Assembly (NCBI GenBank): GCA_947178015.1
Contig: CAMWWW010000171.1
Span: forward strand, 1-5,550
Direction: 5' to 3'
Source: an uncultured Clostridia bacterium
Lineage (GTDB): Bacteria; Bacillota; Clostridia; Lachnospirales; Lachnospiraceae
DNA: 5,550 nucleotides
A program made the translations under genes and the position numbers. The notes under the pieces were generated by a model that made no database searches, was not told the origin of the DNA, and saw only the letters and a program-made list of their open reading frames with translations. Below are positions 1 through 5,219 of this stretch, piece after piece (position 1 is the first letter of the stretch; every line of letters starts with the position of its first letter).

Positions 1-2
1 CG

Positions 3-245
3 ACGTTTTTCAATAGGTTCCTGAGGACTATAGGCAGCTCTCTGCACTATTTTCTTGATTGTGTTAGACACGTCAGTTTTTCTTCTTTTCCAGATTTTAT
101 CTAACAATATGCGAATCAGAAAACCAAAGAATAAAACTATTTTCAGCCATATAGGTAAGATTACAAGAACAGGTAGAAAGCAAACGTATCTGGAATACGA
201 ATAAAAAGCAGCATAGCCAGCCCTTTCTCGAATATAAATACACAT
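3..245 (-). CDS. Partial unrecognised membrane protein (N-terminal part, runs off left edge)
   Basis: An open minus-strand frame begins at an ATG (245-243) and stays open for 81 codons to the left edge of the window; an in-frame stop lies upstream near 275. The translation has a polar N-terminus of about 25 residues (MCIYIRERAGYAAF...). A strongly hydrophobic stretch follows (YVCFLPVLVILPIWLKIVLF, continuing FGFLIRILL), then a positively charged segment (DKIWKRRKTD) and a soluble part containing AAYSPQEP. This resembles a single membrane segment, or a hairpin, followed by a cytoplasmic domain. I recognise no family. Weak points are the lack of a good Shine-Dalgarno before the ATG, the AT-rich composition and the short length. 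A possible leftward promoter at 307-335 gives some support. The true start could be elsewhere. Confidence 0.42.
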   Translation of the reverse strand, partial: MCIYIRERAGYAAFYSYSRYVCFLPVLVILPIWLKIVLFFGFLIRILLDKIWKRRKTDVSNTIKKIVQRAAYSPQEPIEKR

Positions 246-285
246 ACATTTACGAAAACCCAACCTTTACAATATATTATCTACG

Positions 286-314
286 TGGACAAAGTGCATA
301 GAGTGTGTTATAAT
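286..314 (+). promoter_or_regulatory. Sigma-A type promoter of the ispE-gntR operon
   Basis: A -35 box TGGACA (286-291) is separated by exactly 17 nt from a perfect -10 box TATAAT (309-314). Transcription would start near 320-321 and give a leader of about 36 nt before the ispE ATG at 357. A GTG at 285 that is in frame with ispE lies upstream of this start, which is a reason to prefer the ATG. The assignment rests on consensus match and position only. Confidence 0.68.
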
Positions 315-335
315 AAACTTGTATACAAAATACAA
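307..335 (-). promoter_or_regulatory. Possible divergent promoter for the leftward membrane gene
   Basis: Read on the minus strand, TTGTAT (335-330) is followed after 17 nt by TATAAC (312-307). This would give a start near 300 and a leader of about 55 nt before the ATG at 245. Its -10 box overlaps the rightward -10 box, and its -35 box falls within the right arm of the GntR-type palindrome. Part of the match is a by-product of the palindrome's symmetry and of AT-rich sequence, so this is tentative. Confidence 0.33.
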
Positions 336-337
336 GT
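317..337. promoter_or_regulatory. GntR-family operator-like palindrome at the ispE operon start
   Basis: Two 8-base arms, ACTTGTAT (317-324) and ATACAAGT (330-337), form a perfect inverted repeat around a 5-base spacer. A second perfect palindrome, TTGTATACAA (319-328), is nested in it. The sequence ACTTGTATACAA matches most of the operator known for Bacillus subtilis GntR (ATACTTGTATACAAGTAT, from memory), and FadR/FCD-type regulators generally bind GT...AC palindromes of this kind. It covers the predicted transcription start, a typical repressor position. The downstream operon encodes a GntR/FCD protein, so autoregulation is the natural inference. The same bases would form an 8-bp hairpin at the 5' end of the transcript, so an mRNA-stability role is an alternative. 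Confidence 0.62.
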
Positions 338-356
338 AAAGGGCAAGGCTGAAAAT

Positions 357-1232
357 ATGTTGAGAAAACTGAATTTGAAGGCTTATGGAAAGATAAATTT
401 GGGTTTGGATGTGATTCGAAAGAGGGAGGACGGTTATCATGAGGTTCGCATGATTATGCAGACAGTGAGCCTGTTTGATACATTGGAGCTTGTTATCCTA
501 GAGCGTCCCGGCATCCGATTGGAGACGAATCTAACCTATTTGCCAGTGAATGAGGATAATCTAGCCTATAAGGCGGCGAAGCTTCTTCTTCAGGAGTTTA
601 AGCTTCGCCGGGGCATTAGGATAAACTTAAAGAAGCATATCCCCGTAGCTGCAGGGATGGCGGGCGGAAGCAGCGATGCAGCGGCGGTTTTGTATGGGGT
701 TAACCGATTGTTTTCCCTTGGGCTTACGACACAGCAACTGATGGAGCGTGGTGTGAAACTGGGCGCAGATGTTCCTTATTGTATTCTTCGCGGCACGGCA
801 TTATCCGAGGGCATCGGGGAAAAACTTTGTGCGCTTCAATCTATTCCAGATTGCTGGATTTTAATTGCAAAGCCGGCGGTTAGCGTATCAACACGTTTGG
901 TCTATGAAAAGCTCAGGGTGGATGAGCTTTCCCACCATCCTGATATTGATGGTATGTTGGACGCCATTGAGAAGCAGGAGCTCAGAGGAATTGCGGATCG
1001 GATGGAAAATGTGCTGGAGACGGTGACAATTCCAGCATATCCGATTATTGAAGATATAAAAAATTTTATGAAAGAACATGGAGCCATGAATTCGCTGATG
1101 AGCGGCAGTGGTCCTACTGTTTTTGGGTTATATGACAAGGAGGAAGATTGCAGGGCGGCAGCGGCTGCAATGAAGAAGGCAGGACTTGCAAAGCTGGTTT
1201 ATACCACCGTTCCTGCGCCAAGGAGGCTTTGA
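357..1232 (+). CDS. ispE: 4-diphosphocytidyl-2-C-methyl-D-erythritol kinase
   Basis: This cytoplasmic GHMP-family kinase phosphorylates CDP-methylerythritol with ATP, the fourth step of the MEP route to isopentenyl diphosphate, and so feeds isoprenoids such as the undecaprenyl carrier and quinones. The 291-residue length is normal. Visible signatures are the N-terminal KAYGKINLGLDV (residues 8-19), whose Lys12 matches the conserved kinase lysine. The ATP-binding glycine loop PVAAGMAGGSSDAAA follows (96-110), then GADVPYCILRG (136-146) with the probable catalytic Asp138, and the C-terminal GHMP motif MSGSGPTVFGLY (248-259). The ATG at 357 is chosen because the protein then begins just before the first conserved block, a weak AAGG lies 8 nt upstream, and the promoter at 286-314 excludes the in-frame GTG at 285. 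It is the first gene of an operon with the GntR-type regulator 2 nt downstream, and its promoter carries a GntR-like palindrome. Confidence 0.96.
   Translation: MLRKLNLKAYGKINLGLDVIRKREDGYHEVRMIMQTVSLFDTLELVILERPGIRLETNLTYLPVNEDNLAYKAAKLLLQEFKLRRGIRINLKKHIPVAAGMAGGSSDAAAVLYGVNRLFSLGLTTQQLMERGVKLGADVPYCILRGTALSEGIGEKLCALQSIPDCWILIAKPAVSVSTRLVYEKLRVDELSHHPDIDGMLDAIEKQELRGIADRMENVLETVTIPAYPIIEDIKNFMKEHGAMNSLMSGSGPTVFGLYDKEEDCRAAAAAMKKAGLAKLVYTTVPAPRRL
1221..1226 (+). promoter_or_regulatory. Ribosome binding site fixing the gntR-type gene start
   Basis: A perfect AGGAGG lies in the last codons of ispE, 8 nt before the ATG at 1235. It rules out the much longer reading frame that would begin at 1148 inside ispE. 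The placement suggests translational coupling with ispE, whose stop codon is at 1230-1232. Confidence 0.85.
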
Positions 1233-1234
1233 GG

Positions 1235-1915
1235 ATGGAAAAAGATATGCAGGGGGAGTTAAGGGCAGTGATTGAGGAGTATCTGCCTTTGAGAGATGTT
1301 GTGTTTAATACCTTAAGGCAGGCGATTCTTAAGGGGGAATTAAAGCCGGGCGAGAGGCTGATGGAAATCCAGCTTGCCGGGCGTCTTGGAGTGAGCCGTA
1401 CTCCAGTGAGAGAGGCGATTCGCAAGCTGGAGCTTGAGGGATTGGTTGTTATGGTGCCAAGAAAGGGCGCAGAGGTGTCAAGCATTACGGAGAAAAGCTT
1501 GCGGGATGTGCTTGAGGTGCGCAAGGCATTGGAGGAGCTTGCGGCGGAGCTCGCCTGTCAGAGAATGACAGAAGAGGAAATAGCAGAGGCAGAAAAGCAG
1601 TTGGAGGAATTTAAGCAGGAGCTTCAAGGCGATGATGTGACAAAGATTGCAGAGATGGACGTTCATTTTCATGAGATGATTTATATGGGAACAAAAAATG
1701 AACGGCTGATTCAGCTTTTAAGTAATCTGCGGGAGCAAATGTACCGTTATCGCATGGAATATATCCGTGATGAAGATAAACGTGGTACACTTGCAGAGGA
1801 ACACGCAGAGATTATTAGCCGGATTAAAAATCATGATATTGAGGCTGCGAAGGAAGCGAGCCGCAAGCATATTGATAATCAGGAATCAACCGTGTCAAAG
1901 AGAATTAAAAGCTGA
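1235..1915 (+). CDS. GntR family transcriptional regulator, FadR/FCD subfamily
   Basis: A 226-residue DNA-binding regulator. An N-terminal winged helix-turn-helix spans about residues 18-82, with the typical GntR signature LRQAILKGELKPGERLMEI followed by LGVSRTPVREAIRKLELEGLV, and the wing at VPRKGAEV. An all-helical FCD ligand-binding domain follows (about 88-215). It keeps the residues that hold a metal ion in many FCD proteins: Asp142 and His146 (D-x3-H), His190 and His212. It therefore probably senses a small carboxylate-type metabolite through a metal, though the ligand cannot be read from sequence. It starts 2 nt after ispE and has its own strong AGGAGG. FCD regulators usually sit by catabolic genes; here the only clear partner is an isoprenoid gene. 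The GntR-like palindrome at 317-337 suggests that it represses its own operon. It ends 7 nt before the convergent spoIIR stop. Confidence 0.93.
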   Translation: MEKDMQGELRAVIEEYLPLRDVVFNTLRQAILKGELKPGERLMEIQLAGRLGVSRTPVREAIRKLELEGLVVMVPRKGAEVSSITEKSLRDVLEVRKALEELAAELACQRMTEEEIAEAEKQLEEFKQELQGDDVTKIAEMDVHFHEMIYMGTKNERLIQLLSNLREQMYRYRMEYIRDEDKRGTLAEEHAEIISRIKNHDIEAAKEASRKHIDNQESTVSKRIKS

Positions 1916-1922
1916 GGGCTTT

Positions 1923-2651
1923 CTATGTACCGGATGGTTTGGGGTTTAGAAAGCTCAATATGCGAAAACGCAAGTAAACATTACGCGGATTTTCTGTTTC
2001 ATCGAATAACAGACTGTTGTTTCCTTCGCCTGTTATGGCGAGATATTCGTCTTCTGTCAGCACAGAGCGGAGCTGTTCTTTGGATTCCTCCGGCACTATG
2101 CCGTGTGTGATATCGATAAAACAGAGCGGCGGATATAGAACGCACCACCAGTTGTTGCCCTTTCCTTCTCCGATAATAATCTGATAAGCGGTATAGTTTC
2201 CGGCGGGCAGTGTGACGTCTCCATAAGATTTTACCGGGAAATACAATTCTTTAATGCCTGCCTTGACAGGGTAGGAATAACCATTTTCCTCTATAACAGA
2301 TTTTGCTACGCGGATAATATCAGGCGTGTGTGTGTCTAGCATCTGGAGTGCTTCCTCCGCTGTGTCACAGCGCGTGAGAGGTTCAGACATATATTCCAGC
2401 ACAGCGTTTTTTACTAACAGCTTAAGCGCTTGATCGGCGGCGCTGTTGCTGTCGGCAAGAACATGGAAGCGGACCACCTGCTCGGCAAGGTTTTGCTGCA
2501 TGGCAAGTGTGTGTTCTTCTCGGACAAGAATTAGATAGATGCCGCACAGAACCCAGATTAAGATAGAAAGGCTGAGCATAGCGATATTTTGGATGGTTTT
2601 TTTATGTCTGGCAAAGCGCCGATAATAATATGGATAGGGAATAGGACTCAT
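1923..2651 (-). CDS. spoIIR: Stage II sporulation protein R (SpoIIR)
   Basis: SpoIIR is made in the forespore under sigma-F and secreted into the intermembrane space, where it triggers SpoIIGA to process pro-sigma-E in the mother cell. The 242-residue product has a basic cytoplasmic N-terminus (RRFARHKK, residues 11-18) and one hydrophobic segment at about 20-43, which acts as a signal sequence or membrane anchor. An extracytoplasmic domain with the family hallmarks follows: RFHVLADSNSAADQALKL (61-78) and the block running from GNYTAYQIIIGEGKG (151-165) through NNWWCVLYPPLCFID (166-180). The length is usual for the family. The ATG is supported by AGGAGG 5 nt upstream (2662-2657). A forespore-type promoter lies just upstream. 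The gene is convergent with the GntR-type gene and divergent from ddl, so it is probably transcribed alone. Confidence 0.95.
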   Translation of the reverse strand: MSPIPYPYYYRRFARHKKTIQNIAMLSLSILIWVLCGIYLILVREEHTLAMQQNLAEQVVRFHVLADSNSAADQALKLLVKNAVLEYMSEPLTRCDTAEEALQMLDTHTPDIIRVAKSVIEENGYSYPVKAGIKELYFPVKSYGDVTLPAGNYTAYQIIIGEGKGNNWWCVLYPPLCFIDITHGIVPEESKEQLRSVLTEDEYLAITGEGNNSLLFDETENPRNVYLRFRILSFLNPKPSGT

Positions 2652-2686
2652 AATTACCTCCTGTATAAATAATTGATTATAGCCGG

Positions 2687-2714
2687 AGTATTCCCAGCGA
2701 AATGGTCTTTATAC
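2687..2714 (-). promoter_or_regulatory. Putative sigma-F (forespore) promoter of spoIIR
   Basis: On the minus strand GTATA (2714-2710) is followed after 14 nt by GGGAATACT (2695-2687). These match the sigma-F elements of B. subtilis, GYATA and GGNNANANT. The spacer is one or two bases shorter than the usual 15-16. The start would fall near 2680, about 30 nt before the spoIIR ATG. spoIIR is a known sigma-F target in Bacillus, so both position and sequence agree. Recognition by the related sigma-G is also possible because the -10 resembles CATACTA-type elements. Confidence 0.62.
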
Positions 2715-2722
2715 GAAAGCAC

Positions 2723-2751
2723 TTGAATAAAATATTGATTTCATGTAAAAT
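2723..2751 (+). promoter_or_regulatory. Sigma-A type promoter of the ddl-murI operon
   Basis: A -35 box TTGAAT (2723-2728), a 17-nt spacer and a -10 box TAAAAT (2746-2751) are good consensus matches. The predicted start is near 2758, leaving a leader of about 95 nt before ddl. The promoter is back to back with the spoIIR promoter, with only 8 nt between the two -35 boxes. No strong hairpin or riboswitch-like structure was recognised in the leader. Confidence 0.55.
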
Positions 2752-2852
2752 GATAGGGCAATATGGCACATGAAGGATGCAATGAAATCATAAAATAAAG
2801 AGAACGACAGCTTATTTGTGTATAAGAATATAGAAATGAGAGGCATAAGAGA

Positions 2853-3911
2853 ATGAAGAAGACGATCGCTGTATTATTTGGGGGGCAGTCCTCCGAGCAT
2901 GAGGTTTCCTGTATATCGGCAGTAACTATCGCTACACATATGGATACAGAGAAGTATGAGCAGATCTTGATTGGAATTACCAAGGAGGGAGATTGGCTGA
3001 AGGTGGATTCGGTCAGCCAGATAGAGGATGGTAGTTGGCGAAATTCTTTGGTTCATGCAGTGCTTTCAGCAGAGGCGACGGCAAAGAGTGTGATTTTTTT
3101 AGAAGATGGCAGGGTGACGACAAGAAAATTGGATCTGGTGTTTCCAGCGCTGCATGGATTGTATGGGGAGGATGGAACCATACAGGGGATTTTGGAGCTT
3201 GCAAGGCTGCCTTATGTGGGCTGTGGTGTGCTGGCATCCAGTATTTCTATGGATAAGCTTTGCACAAAGATGCTGGTGGGAACATTGGGAATCCGGCAGG
3301 CGCGCTATATACCATTGATGCGCAAGGAACTTAAGAATATGGAGGCTGCTGCGGAAAAAGTGGAGGCAGAGCTTTCTTATCCGATGTTTGTAAAACCATG
3401 TAATGCGGGATCGTCCCGCGGTGTGTCGAAGGTGAGGAACAGAGAGGAGCTTAAGGCGGGGCTTTCTCTTGCCGCAGAGCACGACAGGAGGCTATTGGTG
3501 GAAGAGATGATTGTCGGCAGAGAGCTGGAATGTGCGGTGCTGTGTGGTGAGGACTGTTGTGTTTCTGGTGTGGGAGAGGTGCTTGCAGCAGCAGACTTTT
3601 ATGATTATGAGGCGAAATATCACAGTGCAGAGTCTCAGACGGATCTTGCCCCTGTTCTGCCGGCGGGCAAGGTAGACGAGATTCGGGAGGCGGCTGCTCG
3701 GATCTTTGCTGCTCTGGACGGCTATGGTTTGTCTAGACTGGATTTTTTCTTGACAGCGGATACAAACGAGGTAGTATTTAATGAGATGAATACACTTCCG
3801 GGTTTTACCGGGATCAGCATGTATCCGATGCTGTGGGAGAGGATGGGAATGAGCAAACAGGAGCTTATTGATAAGCTGATTGCGAGTGCCCTTATGAGAT
3901 ATAACAGGTAG
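2853..3911 (+). CDS. ddl: D-alanine--D-alanine ligase
   Basis: A cytoplasmic ATP-grasp enzyme that joins two D-alanines for addition to the UDP-MurNAc peptide. The 352-residue length is normal. The N-terminal domain begins AVLFGGQSSEHEVS, with the conserved Glu15. HGLYGEDGTIQG (101-112) is the first family signature. KPCNAGSSRGVSKV (181-194) holds the ATP-binding lysine and the active-site serine region. YDYEAKY (250-256) is the omega-loop tyrosine and lysine-tyrosine pair typical of true D-Ala-D-Ala enzymes. RLDFF (295-299) and FNEMNTLPGFT (309-319) carry the magnesium and substrate ligands. The intact YDYEAKY loop argues against a vancomycin-resistance D-Ala-D-Lac or D-Ala-D-Ser ligase, although overall length and spacing resemble the VanG-like branch. 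A GAGAGG lies 9 nt before the ATG. murI follows after 10 nt, so the two wall genes are co-transcribed. Confidence 0.95.
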   Translation: MKKTIAVLFGGQSSEHEVSCISAVTIATHMDTEKYEQILIGITKEGDWLKVDSVSQIEDGSWRNSLVHAVLSAEATAKSVIFLEDGRVTTRKLDLVFPALHGLYGEDGTIQGILELARLPYVGCGVLASSISMDKLCTKMLVGTLGIRQARYIPLMRKELKNMEAAAEKVEAELSYPMFVKPCNAGSSRGVSKVRNREELKAGLSLAAEHDRRLLVEEMIVGRELECAVLCGEDCCVSGVGEVLAAADFYDYEAKYHSAESQTDLAPVLPAGKVDEIREAAARIFAALDGYGLSRLDFFLTADTNEVVFNEMNTLPGFTGISMYPMLWERMGMSKQELIDKLIASALMRYNR

Positions 3912-3916
3912 GAGGG
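3909..3916 (+). promoter_or_regulatory. Ribosome binding site fixing the murI start
   Basis: TAGGAGGG overlaps the ddl stop codon and precedes the ATG at 3922 by 5 nt. The in-frame GTG at 3916 overlaps the Shine-Dalgarno itself, so it cannot be the start. Overlap with the ddl stop suggests coupled translation. Confidence 0.8.
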
Positions 3917-3921
3917 TGGTC

Positions 3922-4746
3922 ATGGCAGACAGAGAAGCGCCAATTGGAGTGTTTGATTCTGGAATAGGCGGGCTGACGGTTGCAAGGGAGATTATGCGCC
4001 AGATTCCCAATGAACGTATTGTTTATTTTGGAGATACAGCGAGAGTTCCATATGGAAGCAAATCGAGGGATACGATAGTTAAGTATTCAAGACAGATTAT
4101 ACGGTTTCTAATGACGCAGAAGGTAAAAGCGATTGTGGTTGCATGTAATACGGCAAGCGCAGTGGCGCTTGAAGAAATACGCACTGAGCTGGATATTCCT
4201 GTGATCGGTGTGATTAAGGCGGGGGCAAGGACGGCTGTCTCTGCTACCAGAAATAAGAAAATTGGTATTATTGCCACAGAGACGACGATCAACAGCGGGG
4301 TATACACACATGTGATAGAGGCGCTTTCGCCGGGAATCAGTGTGGTGGGAAAGGCATGTCCGCTGTTTGTGCCGTTGGTGGAGGAAGGGACCTTTCTGAA
4401 GGACCCGATTACTGAGGAGATTGCTTCCAGATATTTGGAGGGATTAAAAAAGGAACAGATTGATACATTGATTCTTGGGTGTACGCATTATCCGTTGATT
4501 CGTTCTTTGATTGGCAGAGTGATGGGAGCGTATGTCACATTGGTGAATCCTGCTTATGAGACGGCGCTGGAGCTGAAGGCACTGTTATTTGAAGAAAAGC
4601 TTTGCCGCGCGGAAGGAAGCGGTTTGCAGGAGGGGCTTCACACCTTTTACGTCAGTGATGCTACAGAGAAATTCCAGCAGTTTGCAGAGTCTATTCTGCC
4701 TTGTTCTGTCAGAAATACATCACAGATTAATATAGAAGAGTATTAA
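3922..4746 (+). CDS. murI: Glutamate racemase
   Basis: A cofactor-independent cytoplasmic racemase that makes D-glutamate for the peptidoglycan stem peptide. The 274-residue length is typical. Conserved elements appear in order: GVFDSGIGGLTV (9-20), with the Asp-Ser that binds substrate; YFGDTARVPYGSKS (35-48); VACNTASA (73-80), with the first catalytic cysteine Cys75; and LGCTHYPLI (185-193), with the second catalytic cysteine Cys187 and the partner His189. PLVEEG (151-156) is also conserved. Both catalytic cysteines are intact, so the enzyme should be active, and it belongs to the glutamate rather than the aspartate racemase group. It lies 10 nt after ddl and 26 nt before the DUF1934 gene, in the middle of a wall-precursor operon. 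Some Firmicute racemases of this family are called racE. Confidence 0.96.
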   Translation: MADREAPIGVFDSGIGGLTVAREIMRQIPNERIVYFGDTARVPYGSKSRDTIVKYSRQIIRFLMTQKVKAIVVACNTASAVALEEIRTELDIPVIGVIKAGARTAVSATRNKKIGIIATETTINSGVYTHVIEALSPGISVVGKACPLFVPLVEEGTFLKDPITEEIASRYLEGLKKEQIDTLILGCTHYPLIRSLIGRVMGAYVTLVNPAYETALELKALLFEEKLCRAEGSGLQEGLHTFYVSDATEKFQQFAESILPCSVRNTSQINIEEY

Positions 4747-4772
4747 AATACTTAATTTTGGGGGATGCTATC

Positions 4773-5219
4773 ATGGAGAAAGAGGTACTGGTGTCAATAT
4801 CTGGGTTACAGTTTGTAAATGATGATAAAGAAGCTGTGGAGATGATTACCGTAGGTGATTATTATAAGCGCGGCAGCCGGCATTATGTGATGTTTGATGA
4901 GGCGATGGAAGGATTTTCGGGAACGACGCGCAATATGATTAAATTTAATGAGCATATGGTGGATATTACAAAAAAGGGAATCACAAATGTGCATATGGTA
5001 TTTGAGGAGAAACAGAAAAATATGACTTACTACGACACGCCATTTGGCAATCTGCTGATTGGGCTTGCCACAAATAAGGTGGATGTGAAAGAGGAAGAGG
5101 ACTCTATTGATATCAGCATCGATTACTCTTTGGATATCAATTATGAGTATGTGTCAGATTGTAAGATCAGCATCTGCCTAAAAGAAAAAAAGGCTGGGGA
5201 TGTCAGCCTTTTTTCTTAG
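4773..5219 (+). CDS. DUF1934 (YwiB-like) beta-barrel protein
   Basis: A 148-residue soluble protein of the DUF1934 family, whose members are predicted to adopt a calycin-like beta-barrel and have no established biochemical role. It has no signal peptide or membrane segment. Beta-strand-rich family features include the N-terminal EVLVSISGLQF, GDYYKRGSRHYVMFDE (28-43), TTRNMIKF (51-58), MTYYDTPFGNLLIGLATNKV (84-103) and the acidic alternating strand IDISIDYSLDINYEYVSD (112-129). The ATG is preceded by GGGGG 8 nt upstream (4760-4764), which rules out the in-frame TTG at 4758. It probably ends the ddl-murI operon. In Bacillus the homologue ywiB lies next to argS; no argS is seen here. Its last ten or so codons are also the terminator hairpin, and its 3' end overlaps the opposing gene by 17 bases. 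Confidence 0.85.
   Translation: MEKEVLVSISGLQFVNDDKEAVEMITVGDYYKRGSRHYVMFDEAMEGFSGTTRNMIKFNEHMVDITKKGITNVHMVFEEKQKNMTYYDTPFGNLLIGLATNKVDVKEEEDSIDISIDYSLDINYEYVSDCKISICLKEKKAGDVSLFS
5184..5217. terminator. Bidirectional intrinsic terminator inside two convergent coding ends
   Basis: The GC stem GGCTG (5192-5196) pairs with CAGCC (5204-5208) around a 7-base loop. It is extended by an A-run (5185-5191) that pairs with a T-run (5209-5214). The plus-strand transcript ends in a U-rich tract (TTTTTTCTT) and the minus-strand transcript in an even longer one (TTTTTTTCTTT), so it can stop both operons. It lies within the last codons of the DUF1934 gene, and the stop codon of the minus-strand gene (5205-5203) straddles the loop-stem junction. 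Confidence 0.85.

Noticed and set aside
317..337. The ispE leader hairpin as a riboswitch or terminator
   Set aside because: It is a single 8-bp stem with no U-tract and only a 36-nt leader, too short for a known aptamer; a protein operator fits better.
285..356. N-terminal extension of ispE from a GTG at 285
   Set aside because: The predicted promoter and transcription start lie inside this stretch, it has no homology-like signature, and the conserved IspE sequence begins right after the ATG at 357.
1114..1524. 136-codon minus-strand open frame across the ispE/gntR junction
   Set aside because: It is antisense to two well-recognised genes, is Ser/Pro/Leu-rich as antisense frames often are, and shows no family features.
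1907..1923. Hairpin AAAGC/GCTTT between the gntR-type gene and spoIIR as a terminator
   Set aside because: The stem is only 5 bp and AT-rich, with no proper T-tract on the plus strand; it is too weak to call, so how these convergent genes terminate is unclear.
2763..2798. 11-codon leader peptide frame (MAHEGCNEIIK) upstream of ddl
   Set aside because: It begins almost at the predicted transcription start, so there is no room for a ribosome site, and no attenuator hairpin follows.
2853..3911. Vancomycin-resistance type ligase (VanG-like D-Ala-D-Ser or D-Ala-D-Lac)
   Set aside because: The omega loop is YDYEAKY, typical of D-Ala-D-Ala ligases, and no vanT, vanXY, vanRS or similar genes are nearby; it lies beside murI as a housekeeping gene would.
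3492..4010. 172-codon minus-strand open frame opposite ddl and murI
   Set aside because: It lies entirely antisense to clear enzyme-coding sequence with conserved motifs on the plus strand and has no recognisable domain.
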